Below are positions 9,326 to 17,947 of a stretch of 64,000 nucleotides of DNA, piece after piece. The position numbers and the translations under genes are program-made. The notes beneath the pieces were generated by a model. It had not been told where the DNA came from, searched no databases, and worked only from the letters and a program-made list of their open reading frames with translations. Within the stretch, counting starts at the first letter, position 1. Each line of letters starts with the position of its first letter. The DNA is from Amycolatopsis sp. FBCC-B4732 (GTDB lineage: Bacteria; Actinomycetota; Actinomycetes; Mycobacteriales; Pseudonocardiaceae). The stretch is from assembly GCF_023008405.1 (NCBI RefSeq), contig NZ_CP095376.1:6614501-6678500 (forward strand), read 5' to 3'.

Positions 9326-10453
9326 CTACTTGCCCGGGCGGGTCAGGCCGTCCTTGTCCGCGCCCAGGCTCAAGATGTTCTTGTCCGTGTCCCCCAAAGC
9401 CTTCGTGACCGGCCCGGACTTCTCCGAAGTCGACAAGTCGACCAGCCGGATCGGCGCGTCCAGCTTGATCAACGTGGGCACGTACTCCGCCTTGTCGACC
9501 TTCCACCGCTCACCGTCCCGCACGAAGCGGAACCGCGCCGCCGCGCCTTCCTCCGTGTCGCCGCGGGGTTCCGAATGGCGGGCGATGCTGTTGCCCAGCC
9601 CGTAGGCCACCCACTTGCCGCCGAGCTTCTCGAACGGCTGGACCACGTGGGCGTGGTGGCCGATGATCAGGTCGACGTCGTCCGACGCCAGGATCTTCTT
9701 CGCCTGCGAGCGCTGCTCCGCCGTCGGCTCGTGCTGGTACTCCACGCCCCAGTGCAGGCTCGCGATGACGACCTGCGCCCCCGCTTCGCGGGCCTTGCGG
9801 GCCGCCGACAGGACGTCGTCGACGTCGATCTGGTTGGCCAGCCACGGTTTGCCGGCCGGGACCTTGATGCCGTTGAACCCGAAGGCGTACGACACCTGCG
9901 CCACCTTGACTCCGTGGACGTCCATGACCAGCGGTTTCGCCGCCTCCGCCGCCGACCGGGCCGAGCCCGTGTGCTTGATGCCGACGGCGTCGAGCTTGTC
10001 CAGCGTGCGCGAGACGCCGGCGGCGCCCTGGTCGATCGTGTGGTTGGACGACGTGGAGCACGTGTCGTAGCCGGTGTCCTTGAGCGCGTCCGCGATCTCC
10101 GGCGGCGCACTGAACGACGGGTACCCGCTGTACGGCCCGCCTTCCGGCGCGAGCGGCGTCTCGAGGTGGCAGATCCCGAGGTCGGCACCGGAGATCAGCG
10201 GCTTGACCCCGGCCAGCAGCGGGCGGTAGTCGATCTTGCCGCCGCCGTCGGCCTCGGCCTGCTCGGTCAGCGCCGGGTGGATCAGGACGTCGCCGGTCGC
10301 GACGACGCTGAACGAGCCGTCGGGGGCCGCCGCCGAAGACGAGACCGTCTCCGGGAACGGGGTCGGTGCCGGGCCGGACTGCTGCGGCGTGCCGCTGCAG
10401 CCGGCCACCAGGACGGCGACCCCGGCGAGCGCGGCGACGCGGTGCTTCGTCAT
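9326..10453 (-). CDS. CapA family lipoprotein (metallophosphatase-like, poly-gamma-glutamate type)
   Basis: A 375-residue lipoprotein. The signal peptide ends in the lipobox LVAGC (Cys at about 19), followed by a low-complexity linker. The CapA/PgsA fold starts at FSVVATGDVLIHPAL and continues with ADLGICHLETPLAP, TCSTSSNHTIDQG, VVIASLHWGVEYQ and VDLIIGHHAHVVQPFE, the conserved Asp, Asn and His residues of this calcineurin-like superfamily. It probably acts on the outer membrane face in polymer or wall metabolism; the substrate is unknown. ATG at 10453 has a perfect AGGAGG 8 bases upstream. The much longer open frame upstream has no such signal and crosses the divergent gene. Confidence 0.85.
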   Translation of the reverse strand: MTKHRVAALAGVAVLVAGCSGTPQQSGPAPTPFPETVSSSAAAPDGSFSVVATGDVLIHPALTEQAEADGGGKIDYRPLLAGVKPLISGADLGICHLETPLAPEGGPYSGYPSFSAPPEIADALKDTGYDTCSTSSNHTIDQGAAGVSRTLDKLDAVGIKHTGSARSAAEAAKPLVMDVHGVKVAQVSYAFGFNGIKVPAGKPWLANQIDVDDVLSAARKAREAGAQVVIASLHWGVEYQHEPTAEQRSQAKKILASDDVDLIIGHHAHVVQPFEKLGGKWVAYGLGNSIARHSEPRGDTEEGAAARFRFVRDGERWKVDKAEYVPTLIKLDAPIRLVDLSTSEKSGPVTKALGDTDKNILSLGADKDGLTRPGK

Positions 10454-10771
10454 CGGTGCCCCTCCTGACGTGGTCCGGCCATCCTGCCAGCCGGGCGAAC
10501 CCGGCAGAGAGGGCATCCCGGTCATCCAAAACTCCCACCACAGTCGACAACACCGATCAGAACATTCGCACAGGACAAAACTGGACAACGCGCAGCCCAG
10601 CGGGGAAAAAATACGATAAATGACCCGGACGTGTGCCACGATGCAACTACGGAGAGTAGGTCTCGCTCCGCTAACTGCGGCTTGACGCTCCACGAACGGG
10701 TGTTTTGTAATACCAGTCACTCGGAAGTAACCGAGCCGCAACACTCGTCCCCGGTCCCATGGGAGCACTCG
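10454..10771. other. Divergent intergenic region between capA and the sugar importer
   Basis: 318 bases separating capA (minus) from the sugar-binding protein (plus). A short A+T-rich patch lies at 10560-10625. Apart from the promoter listed at 10682-10711, nothing specific is recognised. Confidence 0.4.
10682..10711 (+). promoter_or_regulatory. Candidate promoter of the CUT2 sugar importer operon
   Basis: TTGACG (10682-10687) and TGTAAT (10706-10711) are spaced 18 bases apart, about 60 bases before the binding-protein start. The following TAATACCAGTCACT is a plausible half-site for the GntR-family regulator encoded at the end of the operon, but this is a guess. Confidence 0.45.
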
Positions 10772-11797
10772 ATGTCCACATACCCGCACAGGTCTCACAC
10801 CTGGAGCGTTGTTGGTTGTTGTTTGATTTCCGGCGTCCTGATGGCCTCGTGCTCCTCCGGCAAAGACACGGCGGCACCGCAACAGCAGGCTCCGGCCACC
10901 GGCAAGATCACGCTGTACTACCTGCAGAAGCAGGGTGACCAGCAGTACTTCGTCGAGCAGGCGCAGGGAGCTCAGGAGAAGGCCAAGGAGCTCGGCGTCG
11001 AGCTCAAGGTGGTCAACCTCGGCCAGGACGCCAACAAGGCGATCACCGAACTCGACGCCGCGGTCGCCCAAGGCGCCAACGGCGTCGCCATCGTCGTCCC
11101 GGACCAGGCCATCGGCCCGCAGGTGATCGACAAGGCGAAGAGCGCGGGCATCCCGATCATCGCCTCCGACGACGTCATCAAGGACGGCACCGGCGCGAAG
11201 GCCGCGTTCGTCGGCTTCAACGGCAGCCAGATGGGCGACTCGGTCGGCACCGAGGCCGGGAAGCTGTTCAAGGCCGCCGGCTGGACCGCCGCCGACACCA
11301 AGATCATCAGTGCCTACAAGCAGGACCTGAGCGTCTGCACCGACCGCGTCAACGCCGCCAAGGCCGCGTTCGGCAAGTCGGGCGACCCGGGCGTCCAGGT
11401 GATCGACGTCGGCACCGACAACTCCCCCGTCGACGCGCAGAACCGCTCCGGTGCGGTGATCGGCTCCAACCCGGGCGTCAAGCACTGGGTCGTCTGGGGC
11501 TGCAACGACGAGAACGAGACCGGCGTCGTGACCGCGCTGGCCAACTCGGGCGTGCAGGCGGGCAACATCATCGGCGTCGGGCTCGGCGCGTACCTCACCT
11601 GCAAGGACTGGGCCGCGGGCAAGGACACCGGCAACAAGTCCGCGCTCTACATCTCCGGCGCCGAGGTCGGCCGCTCGGCGATCCAGGTGCTCGTCGACAA
11701 GGTGAAGAACGGCAAGGAGCTGCCCGCGGAGACGATCGCGAAGACCACGATCGTCAACAAGGACAACTACAAGCAGGCCGGCGTCAACTGCACCTGA
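10772..11797 (+). CDS. CUT2-type sugar ABC transporter substrate-binding lipoprotein (AraF-like)
   Basis: A 341-residue lipoprotein with signal peptide and lipobox LMASC (Cys about 27). The mature part is a type-I periplasmic binding fold: ITLYYLQKQGDQQYF, AITELDAAVAQGANGVAIV, PQVIDKAKSAGIPIIASDD, HWVVWGCNDENETGVVTAL and NIIGVGLGAYLTCKDW. The segment IPIIASDDVIKD and the C-terminal layout resemble AraF, so arabinose or another pentose is a fair guess. ATG at 10772 has GGGAG 6-7 bases before it; the open frame continues upstream but lacks a secretion signal there. It heads an operon with an ATPase, a permease and a GntR regulator. Confidence 0.85.
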   Translation: MSTYPHRSHTWSVVGCCLISGVLMASCSSGKDTAAPQQQAPATGKITLYYLQKQGDQQYFVEQAQGAQEKAKELGVELKVVNLGQDANKAITELDAAVAQGANGVAIVVPDQAIGPQVIDKAKSAGIPIIASDDVIKDGTGAKAAFVGFNGSQMGDSVGTEAGKLFKAAGWTAADTKIISAYKQDLSVCTDRVNAAKAAFGKSGDPGVQVIDVGTDNSPVDAQNRSGAVIGSNPGVKHWVVWGCNDENETGVVTALANSGVQAGNIIGVGLGAYLTCKDWAAGKDTGNKSALYISGAEVGRSAIQVLVDKVKNGKELPAETIAKTTIVNKDNYKQAGVNCT

Positions 11798-11807
11798 CCG
11801 ACCCCCT

Positions 11808-11849
11808 CGTGAGTGTTTAGGGCGGTTCCGACCGCCCTAAACACTCACG
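11808..11849. repeat. Perfect 19-bp inverted repeat, dispersed palindromic element (copy 1)
   Basis: The arms 11808-11826 and 11831-11849 are perfectly complementary (CGTGAGTGTTTAGGGCGGT and its reverse) around the tetraloop TCCG. There is no T-run, so this is not a classic intrinsic terminator, but the hairpin sits 10 bases after the binding-protein stop and 21 before the ATPase start. It could protect the 5' transcript and so raise binding-protein yield. A near-identical copy lies at 31599-31643, so it is a dispersed element. Confidence 0.85.
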
Positions 11850-11870
11850 ACCGCCGTACGGAAGGCGACC

Positions 11871-13409
11871 ATGTCCTCCTCTTCACCCGCGCTCGCCGTC
11901 GAGGGCATCGGCAAGCGCTTCTCCGGGGTCACCGCCCTCGACGACGTCTCGCTGGAGATCCGCTCCGGCGAAGTCCTCGCGCTGATGGGCGAGAACGGCG
12001 CCGGGAAGTCGACGCTGCTGCGCGTCCTCTCCGGCGACCAGGGCCCCGACGACGGGCGCCTGCTGCTGGACGGCACCGAGGTCGCGTTCGACACCCCGCG
12101 CGCGGCGATGGCCGCCGGGGTCCGCGTGATCTACCAGGAACCCGAGATCATCCCGCACGTTTCGGTGGCGGAGAACGTCTTCGTCGGCGAGCTCCCCGCC
12201 AAGGTCCGGGTCTTCAACCGCCGCACGCTCCTGAAGGCGACGCAGGACGCGCTCGCCGAGTACGGCTTCGAAGGCGTCCTCAACCCGGCCACGCTCGGCG
12301 TCGCGCTGTCGGCCGCCCAGCGGCAGATCGTCGAGATCCTGCGCGTGCTCACCGCGGCCACCCCGCCGAAGGTGATCGCCTTCGACGAGCCGACGTCGTC
12401 GCTCTCGGAGCACGAGGTCGAGGCGCTGTTCCGGCTGATCGGGCGGTTGCGCGACAGCGGCGTCGCGGTCGTCTACGTCTCGCACCGGATGAAGGAGATC
12501 TTCCAGCTCGCCGACCGCGTCGCGGTGCTGCGCGACGGGAAGCTCGTCGGCGTCCAGCAGGTTTCGGAGACCGACGAGCCCGGCCTGGTCCGGATGATGA
12601 TCGGCCGCGACCTCTCGGCGCTGGAACGCCGCGTCACCCAGGACACCGGCGACGTCGTGCTGAAGCTCGACGACGTCACGACCGACGACGTCACCGGCAT
12701 CTCGCTGCGGGTCCGCGCGGGCGAGGTCGTCTGCCTCGCCGGCCTGGTCGGCGCCGGGCGTTCCGAGCTGGCCCGCGCGATCGTCGGCGACCTGCCGATC
12801 CGCTCGGGCACCGTCGAGCTCGACGGGAAGCGGCTGCGCGCGCACAACCCGGGTGACGCCGTGAAGGCGGGCATCGGCTTCGCGCCCGAAGAGCGCAAGA
12901 CGGACGCGTTGCTCATGCAGCGGTCCGTCCGCGACAACATCTCCATCTCGGTCCTGGACCGGCTTCGCCGCTTCCGCGTCGTGAAGCGAGCGAAAGAACG
13001 CGCGCTCGTCGAGGAGTACATCAACGAGCTTCGCGTGCGGACGCCGTCGATGGAGCAGGAAGTCCGCAAGCTGTCGGGCGGCAACCAGCAGAAGGCCGTC
13101 CTCGCGCGCTGGCTGGCGCGGCGGCCGAAGCTGCTGATCCTCGACGAGCCGACGCGCGGCGTCGACGTCGGCGCGAAGGCCGAGATCTACCGGATCATCG
13201 ACGGCCTCGCCGCGGAAGGCATCGCGCTGCTGGTCATCTCCTCCGACCTGCCCGAGGTGCTGACGCTGGCCGACCGCGTCCTCGTCATGCGGGCCGGGCG
13301 GCTGGCGGGCGAGCTCAGCCGTGCCGACGCGACCGAGGAAGCCGTGCTGACCCTCGCCATCCCCGAAACCGAACCCGCAGTAGAAGAACAGCAGGAGATC
13401 GGCGCATGA
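11871..13409 (+). CDS. CUT2 sugar ABC transporter ATP-binding protein (RbsA/AraG type, two ABC domains)
   Basis: 512 residues with two fused nucleotide-binding domains, the normal CUT2 length. Domain 1 has Walker A GENGAGKST (about 40-48), signature region ALSAAQRQIVEI and Walker B VIAFDEPTSSL. Domain 2 has the degenerate Walker A GLVGAGRSEL typical of the family, the signature LSGGNQQK, and LLILDEPTRGVDVG. It energises uptake of the sugar bound by the preceding lipoprotein. ATG at 11871 follows GGAAGG. The stop overlaps the permease start as ATGA. Confidence 0.92.
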   Translation: MSSSSPALAVEGIGKRFSGVTALDDVSLEIRSGEVLALMGENGAGKSTLLRVLSGDQGPDDGRLLLDGTEVAFDTPRAAMAAGVRVIYQEPEIIPHVSVAENVFVGELPAKVRVFNRRTLLKATQDALAEYGFEGVLNPATLGVALSAAQRQIVEILRVLTAATPPKVIAFDEPTSSLSEHEVEALFRLIGRLRDSGVAVVYVSHRMKEIFQLADRVAVLRDGKLVGVQQVSETDEPGLVRMMIGRDLSALERRVTQDTGDVVLKLDDVTTDDVTGISLRVRAGEVVCLAGLVGAGRSELARAIVGDLPIRSGTVELDGKRLRAHNPGDAVKAGIGFAPEERKTDALLMQRSVRDNISISVLDRLRRFRVVKRAKERALVEEYINELRVRTPSMEQEVRKLSGGNQQKAVLARWLARRPKLLILDEPTRGVDVGAKAEIYRIIDGLAAEGIALLVISSDLPEVLTLADRVLVMRAGRLAGELSRADATEEAVLTLAIPETEPAVEEQQEIGA

Positions 13410-14431
13410 GTACGCCCACCAAGGAAACTTCGGCCCCCGCCGCTCCGGCGCAACCGAGCGCCGCGCGCCGCGTGCTCACCGGCATCGGCGTGCAGAACTC
13501 CAGCCTGATCATCACCCTGATCGCGTTGATCGTCCTGCTGAGCGTGCTGAACGACAACTTCCTGCGCACCAACAACCTGCTGCTGATCGGCAGCGCGATC
13601 ACCATCATGGGGCTGCTCGCCCTGGTCCAGACGCTGGTGATCATCCTGGGCGCGCTGGACATCTCGGTCGGCTCGATGGCCGGGCTCGCGTCGGTCATCT
13701 CCGCGATGGTGTTCACCTCGACCGGCAGCGCCGGGGTCGGCATCCTCGCCGCGATCGGCGTCGGCATCGTCTGCGGCCTGATCAACGGCATGATCATCAT
13801 CTTCGGCCGGGTCAACCCGGTCGTCGCGACGCTGGCCATGCTCGCCACCTACAAGGGGGTCGCGCAGGTCATCTCGGACGGCAAGTCGCAGGGCTACACC
13901 GGCGGCGACGACCTGTTCATCTTCCTGGCCAAGGGGTCCGTGCTCGGGCTGCCGTCGCTGGTGTGGGTGTTCCTGATCGTCGCGGCGCTGCTGCACTTCC
14001 TGCTCAAGTACACCGACATCGGCCGCAACGTCTACGCCATCGGCGGCAACGACACCGCGGCACGGCTGGCCGGCATCAACATCAACCGGTACATCATCGG
14101 CGTGTACGCACTCGCCGGCGTGGTCGCGGCGGTCGCGGGCATCCTGATCACCGCGCGCACCGGTTCGGGCCAGCCGGTGTCCGGGTCCGAGGGCCTGGAA
14201 CTGCAGGCCGTCACCGGCGCCGCGCTCGGCGGGACGATGCTCAAGGGCGGCCGCGGCTCGATCATCTCCACCGTGCTCGCGGTGATCATCCTGGGCGTGC
14301 TCGACAACGGCATGTCCGGGCTGGGCATCAACCCGTTCTGGCAGAACGTCGCCCACGGCGCCCTGCTGGTGATCGCGGTCGTGCTGCAGCAACTGCGCAG
14401 CGGGGAGCGTCGCGTCGGCCTGCCCGAGTAG
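13406..14431 (+). CDS. CUT2 sugar ABC transporter permease (RbsC/AraH type)
   Basis: A 341-residue integral membrane protein with about eight to ten hydrophobic segments and the conserved CUT2 permease text VIILGALDISVGSMAGLASV, RVNPVVATLAMLATYKG and GGRGSIISTVLAVIILGVLD. The first 30 residues (STPTKETSAPAAPAQPSAA) are a disordered cytoplasmic tail. The start codon lies inside the ATPase stop (ATGA). It forms the channel of the importer with the two preceding products. Confidence 0.92.
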   Translation: MSTPTKETSAPAAPAQPSAARRVLTGIGVQNSSLIITLIALIVLLSVLNDNFLRTNNLLLIGSAITIMGLLALVQTLVIILGALDISVGSMAGLASVISAMVFTSTGSAGVGILAAIGVGIVCGLINGMIIIFGRVNPVVATLAMLATYKGVAQVISDGKSQGYTGGDDLFIFLAKGSVLGLPSLVWVFLIVAALLHFLLKYTDIGRNVYAIGGNDTAARLAGININRYIIGVYALAGVVAAVAGILITARTGSGQPVSGSEGLELQAVTGAALGGTMLKGGRGSIISTVLAVIILGVLDNGMSGLGINPFWQNVAHGALLVIAVVLQQLRSGERRVGLPE

Positions 14432-14443
14432 CGCGGGCGGACG

Positions 14444-15115
14444 GTGGTGAGCGGTCCACGGAGCCTGCACGCGCGCATCGTCGACGAACTGGGCAGGCTC
14501 ATCGTCGAAGGCGTCCTCGGGGACGGGCAGCCGCTCGTCCCCGAGGAGCTCGGGCGCCGGTTTTCGGCGTCGAGGACGGTGGTGCGCGAGGCACTACGGG
14601 TCCTGGAGTCCAAGGGCATGGTGACGGCGCGGCCGCGGGTCGGCACGTGGACGCTGCCGCCCGACGCGTGGGACGCGATCGACCCGGACGTCATCGCCTG
14701 GCGCGTCAACGGTCCCGACCGCCCGCGGCACCTGCAGGAGCTGCTCGAGCTGCGGCTGGCGATCGAGCCCCAGGCGGCGCGGATGGCGGCGCGGCACCGG
14801 CGTCCGGACGAGCTCTCGGCGATGGCGGCGGCCTACGAGCTGATGGCGGACGCGGTCGAGCGGTCCGACGCGGAAGCGTTCGGCGAGGCCGACTCCCGGT
14901 TCCACGCGGCGCTGATCCGCGCGTCGGGGAACGCGCTCATCGCGCAGCTGCAGGTCCCGGTCGTGGCGGCGTTGCGGGCGCACGGTGAGCCGATGGAGCT
15001 CGTCGCGCACTCCCGCGTGCTGACGCTGGTGCTGGCGAAGGACGCCGACGGCGCCGAGTCCGCGTCGCGCCGGTTGCTGGAAACCGTTGCGCCGTACCGC
15101 TCACCGGCACCTTGA
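14444..15115 (+). CDS. GntR family regulator, FadR/FCD subfamily
   Basis: 223 residues. N-terminal GntR winged helix: LHARIVDELGRLIVEGVLGD, EELGRRFSASRTVVREALRVL, KGMVTARPRVGTW. The C-terminal all-helical FCD ligand domain has ELLELRLAIEPQAARMAA and EADSRFHAALIRASGN, keeping the metal-binding Asp/His pattern. The linker IDPDVIAWRV is typical of FCD regulators of hexonate and uronate catabolism. It starts 12 bases after the permease and should control the importer and perhaps the GH88/GH105 gene that follows. Start is GTG at 14444, or the GTG three bases later. Confidence 0.88.
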   Translation: MVSGPRSLHARIVDELGRLIVEGVLGDGQPLVPEELGRRFSASRTVVREALRVLESKGMVTARPRVGTWTLPPDAWDAIDPDVIAWRVNGPDRPRHLQELLELRLAIEPQAARMAARHRRPDELSAMAAAYELMADAVERSDAEAFGEADSRFHAALIRASGNALIAQLQVPVVAALRAHGEPMELVAHSRVLTLVLAKDADGAESASRRLLETVAPYRSPAP

Positions 15116-15137
15116 CACGTCCAGCGGGAAGCGCTTC
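15112..15137 (+). promoter_or_regulatory. Candidate promoter with palindromic operator before the GH88/GH105 gene
   Basis: TTGACA at 15112-15117 is followed by the perfect palindrome GAAGCGCTTC (15128-15137), placed where the spacer and -10 element would be. The AGCGCT centre resembles LacI-family or CebR-type operators of actinobacterial glycosidase genes. The regulator is unknown; the adjacent regulator is of the GntR family, whose sites normally look different. Confidence 0.4.
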
Positions 15138-15247
15138 ACTCGCTGCGGATGACCGCCGCCATGACGTGCTGGAACATAAGGGGCTTCGCCCAGCCGGGGG
15201 CTCCGCCACCCGGGCCCCCGCAACTGATCGTGGAGGAGGACGCTTAG

Positions 15248-16327
15248 ATGCGTTTCCCGGGTATTCGTGGCTTCGGCGTGCTCGCGGCCGCGGCCGTGGC
15301 GGGGAGCCTGCTGACGGCTCCCGTCGCCACCGCCGCCGTTTCCTGCGCCGTTTCGGACGAAATGGTCGCCGCGGGCAACTACTGGGCCGCGAACGGGACG
15401 AACCCCGATCCGGCCGACTGGCAGAACGCGACGTTCCACGTCGGCAACCTGGCACTGGTCCGGACCACCGGCCAGTCCAACCACAAGACGTACCCGTGGG
15501 CGCAGGCCAACGGCTACCAGCTGCCCTCCGACCCGAAGCGCCCGTTCTTCCCGGACGACCAGGCCGCCGGCGAGGCGTACCTGGACCTCTACACGTACTT
15601 CCACCCGGAGATCCCGCTCGACTCGATCCGCACCCGGATCCAGGCCGAAGTGGCGTCGGTGCGGGCGGGCCACCGCGACTACTGGAACTACGTCGACGCG
15701 CTGAACATGGCGATGCCGTCGTTCGCCCGGATGAGCCTGATCGACCACGATCCGTCCTATTTGGACGCCATGGACAGCTTGTTCCGGTCGGCGGAGCACA
15801 AGCTGTTCAACGAGTTCACCGGGTTGTGGTACCGCGACGAGCGCTTCAAGGGCTCGGGCGTGTTCTGGTCGCGCGGCAACGGCTGGGCGCTGGCGGCGCT
15901 GACGAAGGTGCTGCAGGTCCTGCCGGCCGACGACTCACGCCGTCCGGAATACCTGCGGGTGTACCGGAAGATGGCGGCCACGCTGGCTTTGACGCAACGC
16001 CGTGACGGCTTCTGGAACTCGGACCTGCTGAACCCGTGGGACCACGGCGGCCCGGAGACGAGCGGCACGGCGTTCTTCACCTTCGGCATCGGCTGGGGCA
16101 TCACCGCGGGCGTCCTCGACGCGGCTCGCTACCGCCCGGTGGTGGACAAGGCGTGGACGGCGTTGTCGACGAAGGCCCTGCAGGCGGACGGCAAGGTCGG
16201 CTTCGTCCAGCCGGTGGGCGACCGCCCGGCGACGGCTCACGCGGCCGACACCGCGGCTTACGGCGTCGGCGCGTTCCTGCTGGCCGGCCAGGAAATCGCG
16301 AAGCTGCAAGGCTGCTCGGCCGAGTAG
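15248..16327 (+). CDS. Secreted glycoside hydrolase, GH88/GH105 family (unsaturated uronyl hydrolase type)
   Basis: A 359-residue exported protein. The signal peptide is cleaved near VATAA|VSC (about residue 30). The remainder is a six-hairpin toroid of the GH88/GH105 type: AGNYWAANGTNPDPADWQNA, YVDALNMAMPSFARMSLI, WYRDERFKGSGVFWSRGNGW, ALTQRRDGFWNSDLL and GGPETSGTAFFTFGIGWG. Family members remove unsaturated uronic acids from pectin or rhamnogalacturonan fragments after lyase action. ATG at 15248 has a strong GGAGGAGG. The upstream sugar importer and GntR regulator may form one utilisation locus with it. The gene ends two bases before the end of the convergent dinB. Confidence 0.85.
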   Translation: MRFPGIRGFGVLAAAAVAGSLLTAPVATAAVSCAVSDEMVAAGNYWAANGTNPDPADWQNATFHVGNLALVRTTGQSNHKTYPWAQANGYQLPSDPKRPFFPDDQAAGEAYLDLYTYFHPEIPLDSIRTRIQAEVASVRAGHRDYWNYVDALNMAMPSFARMSLIDHDPSYLDAMDSLFRSAEHKLFNEFTGLWYRDERFKGSGVFWSRGNGWALAALTKVLQVLPADDSRRPEYLRVYRKMAATLALTQRRDGFWNSDLLNPWDHGGPETSGTAFFTFGIGWGITAGVLDAARYRPVVDKAWTALSTKALQADGKVGFVQPVGDRPATAHAADTAAYGVGAFLLAGQEIAKLQGCSAE

Positions 16328-16329
16328 GC

Positions 16330-17634
16330 CTACTTCAGGCAGTCCCCGGGTTCGCCGCGGCGCAGGGCCGGGTCGGACTGGGGGAAGGTGCGGGCCACGC
16401 CGGGGCCGGACGACCGGTGCTCGAAGCGGACCGTCACGCGGCCGTGGCCCGCGCCCTGGACCCAGCCCGTGCCGAACTCCTCGTGGACCACGTCGTCGCC
16501 CTGCCGCCACTCCGACGGGGCGGAGGGAGCCGGCGCCGACACCACCGTCGACGTCGAGGGCGCCGCCGGGGCCGCCAAGGTGAACAGCGCGTCCTGGTGC
16601 GGTACGGAAAGGCCGCTGTAGGCCACCCCCGCCAGGCGGATGCCGCCGAACTCCGCCGGGTCCAGCAGCAGGCGCTCCGCCGTCGCGGCCAGCTCGGCCA
16701 GGTCGTCGGTCGGGGCCGAGATCGTCTCCGAGCGGGTCACCGTGTGCATGTCGGTGTGCCGCAGCTTGATCACGACCGTCCGCGCCACGCGCTCGGCCTT
16801 GAGCAGCCGCTGGTGCGCGCCGACGGCGATGCGCCGGACCTCCGCCTTCAAGGAGGCCAGGTCCTTGATGTCGGTGTCGAACGTCGTTTCGGCGCTGACC
16901 TGCTTGGTCTCGGCGCGCCCGGCCACCGGGCGGTCGTCGGCGCCGGTCGCGAGGCGGCGCAGGTCGCGGCCGACCACACCGCCGAGCGTGGCGACGGCGT
17001 CCTGTTCGGACAGTGCCGCCAGCTGCCCGAGCGTCTGGACGCCGATGAACCGCAGCTTGCCCTCCGCGACCGGGCCGATCCCCCACAGCGCGCGCACCGG
17101 CAGCGGCGCCAGGAACTCCCGCTCGGTGCCCTGCGGCACGACCAGCAGGCCGTCCGGTTTGGCCTCGTCGGACGCGATCTTCGCGATCTGCTTGCCGTTG
17201 CCCGCGCCGATCGACGCCACCAGGCCGGTTTCCGCGCGGATCGCCGCCCGCAACGACTCGCAGAACTCCGTGACCGCGGCCGGCGAAGCACCGACGAGCG
17301 ACGGTGGTTCGGCGAAAGCTTCGTCGAGCGAGATCTTCTCCAGCACCGGCGCCACCGCGGAGACGACGGCGAACACGTCCTGGCTGAGCCGTTCGTAGAC
17401 ACGGAACCGCGGCGGCACGATGACGCCGTTCGCCGGCAGCAGCCGCCGCGCCTGGGCCATCGGCATCGCCGACTTGATGCCGAACGCGCGGGACTCGTAG
17501 CTGGCACCGGCGACGACCCCGCGGGGGCCGAGGCCGCCGACGAGCACCGGGCGCCCGGCCAGCGTCGGGCGGGTGAGCTGCTCGGCCGAGGCGTAGAAGG
17601 CGTCCAGGTCGAGGTGGATCACCCAGCGAGCCAC
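16330..17634 (-). CDS. dinB: DNA polymerase IV (Y-family)
   Basis: 434 residues. Y-family translesion polymerase motifs are complete: VIHLDLDAFYASAEQ (first catalytic Asp), GASYESRAFGI, KISLDEAFAEP (catalytic Asp-Glu), the helix-hairpin-helix PVRALWGIGPVAEGKL, and a little-finger domain. After about residue 370 comes an extra C-terminal module, GDDVVHEEFGTGWVQGAGHG, similar to the Tudor-like domain found at the end of some helicases. No clear beta-clamp motif was identified. GTG at 17634 is chosen because it precedes VARWVIHLDLD and lies one base after the stop of the regulator gene, implying co-transcription. Confidence 0.92.
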   Translation of the reverse strand: MARWVIHLDLDAFYASAEQLTRPTLAGRPVLVGGLGPRGVVAGASYESRAFGIKSAMPMAQARRLLPANGVIVPPRFRVYERLSQDVFAVVSAVAPVLEKISLDEAFAEPPSLVGASPAAVTEFCESLRAAIRAETGLVASIGAGNGKQIAKIASDEAKPDGLLVVPQGTEREFLAPLPVRALWGIGPVAEGKLRFIGVQTLGQLAALSEQDAVATLGGVVGRDLRRLATGADDRPVAGRAETKQVSAETTFDTDIKDLASLKAEVRRIAVGAHQRLLKAERVARTVVIKLRHTDMHTVTRSETISAPTDDLAELAATAERLLLDPAEFGGIRLAGVAYSGLSVPHQDALFTLAAPAAPSTSTVVSAPAPSAPSEWRQGDDVVHEEFGTGWVQGAGHGRVTVRFEHRSSGPGVARTFPQSDPALRRGEPGDCLK

Positions 17635-17635
17635 G

Positions 17636-17947
17636 TCAGTCCTCGCCGGTGGCGTCCAGCAGCTGGTGGAGCGCCTGGGTGTAGCTCTCGAACGCGGCCC
17701 GCCCACGGCCGGTCAGCCGGACCAGCGTGACCGGCGTGCGGTGCTCGAACGCCTTGGTGATCTCGACGTACTCGGCGTCCTCGAGCTTGCGCAGGTGCGT
17801 CGAGAGGTTGCCGGCCGTCATGTCCAGCAGCTGCTGCAGCCGCGGGAAAGTGATCTGGTCGCCGGAGCGCAGGCCGGCGAGCGCGACGGTGACCCGCAGC
17901 CGGGCCTGGGCGTGGATGACGGGGTCGAGCTGGGGGAGTTCGCTCAT
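17636..17947 (-). CDS. Winged-helix transcriptional regulator (MarR/ArsR-like, HTH_27 type)
   Basis: 103 residues, almost entirely a winged helix: ARLRVTVALAGLRSGDQITF, LQQLLDMTAGNLSTHLRKLE as recognition region, and the wing FEHRTPVTLVRLTGRG. Such short regulators usually sit beside a membrane protein or exporter and bind palindromes of the form ACTTTGT-N3-ACAAAGT; that palindrome is present at 20382-20398 before the ABC exporter. ATG at 17947 overlaps the stop of the preceding membrane-protein gene (ATGA). Confidence 0.85.
   Translation of the reverse strand: MSELPQLDPVIHAQARLRVTVALAGLRSGDQITFPRLQQLLDMTAGNLSTHLRKLEDAEYVEITKAFEHRTPVTLVRLTGRGRAAFESYTQALHQLLDATGED

Noticed and set aside
10454..11485. 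N-terminal extension of CapA
   Set aside because: It would be antisense to the sugar-binding gene. The lipoprotein signal and AGGAGG support the ATG at 10453.
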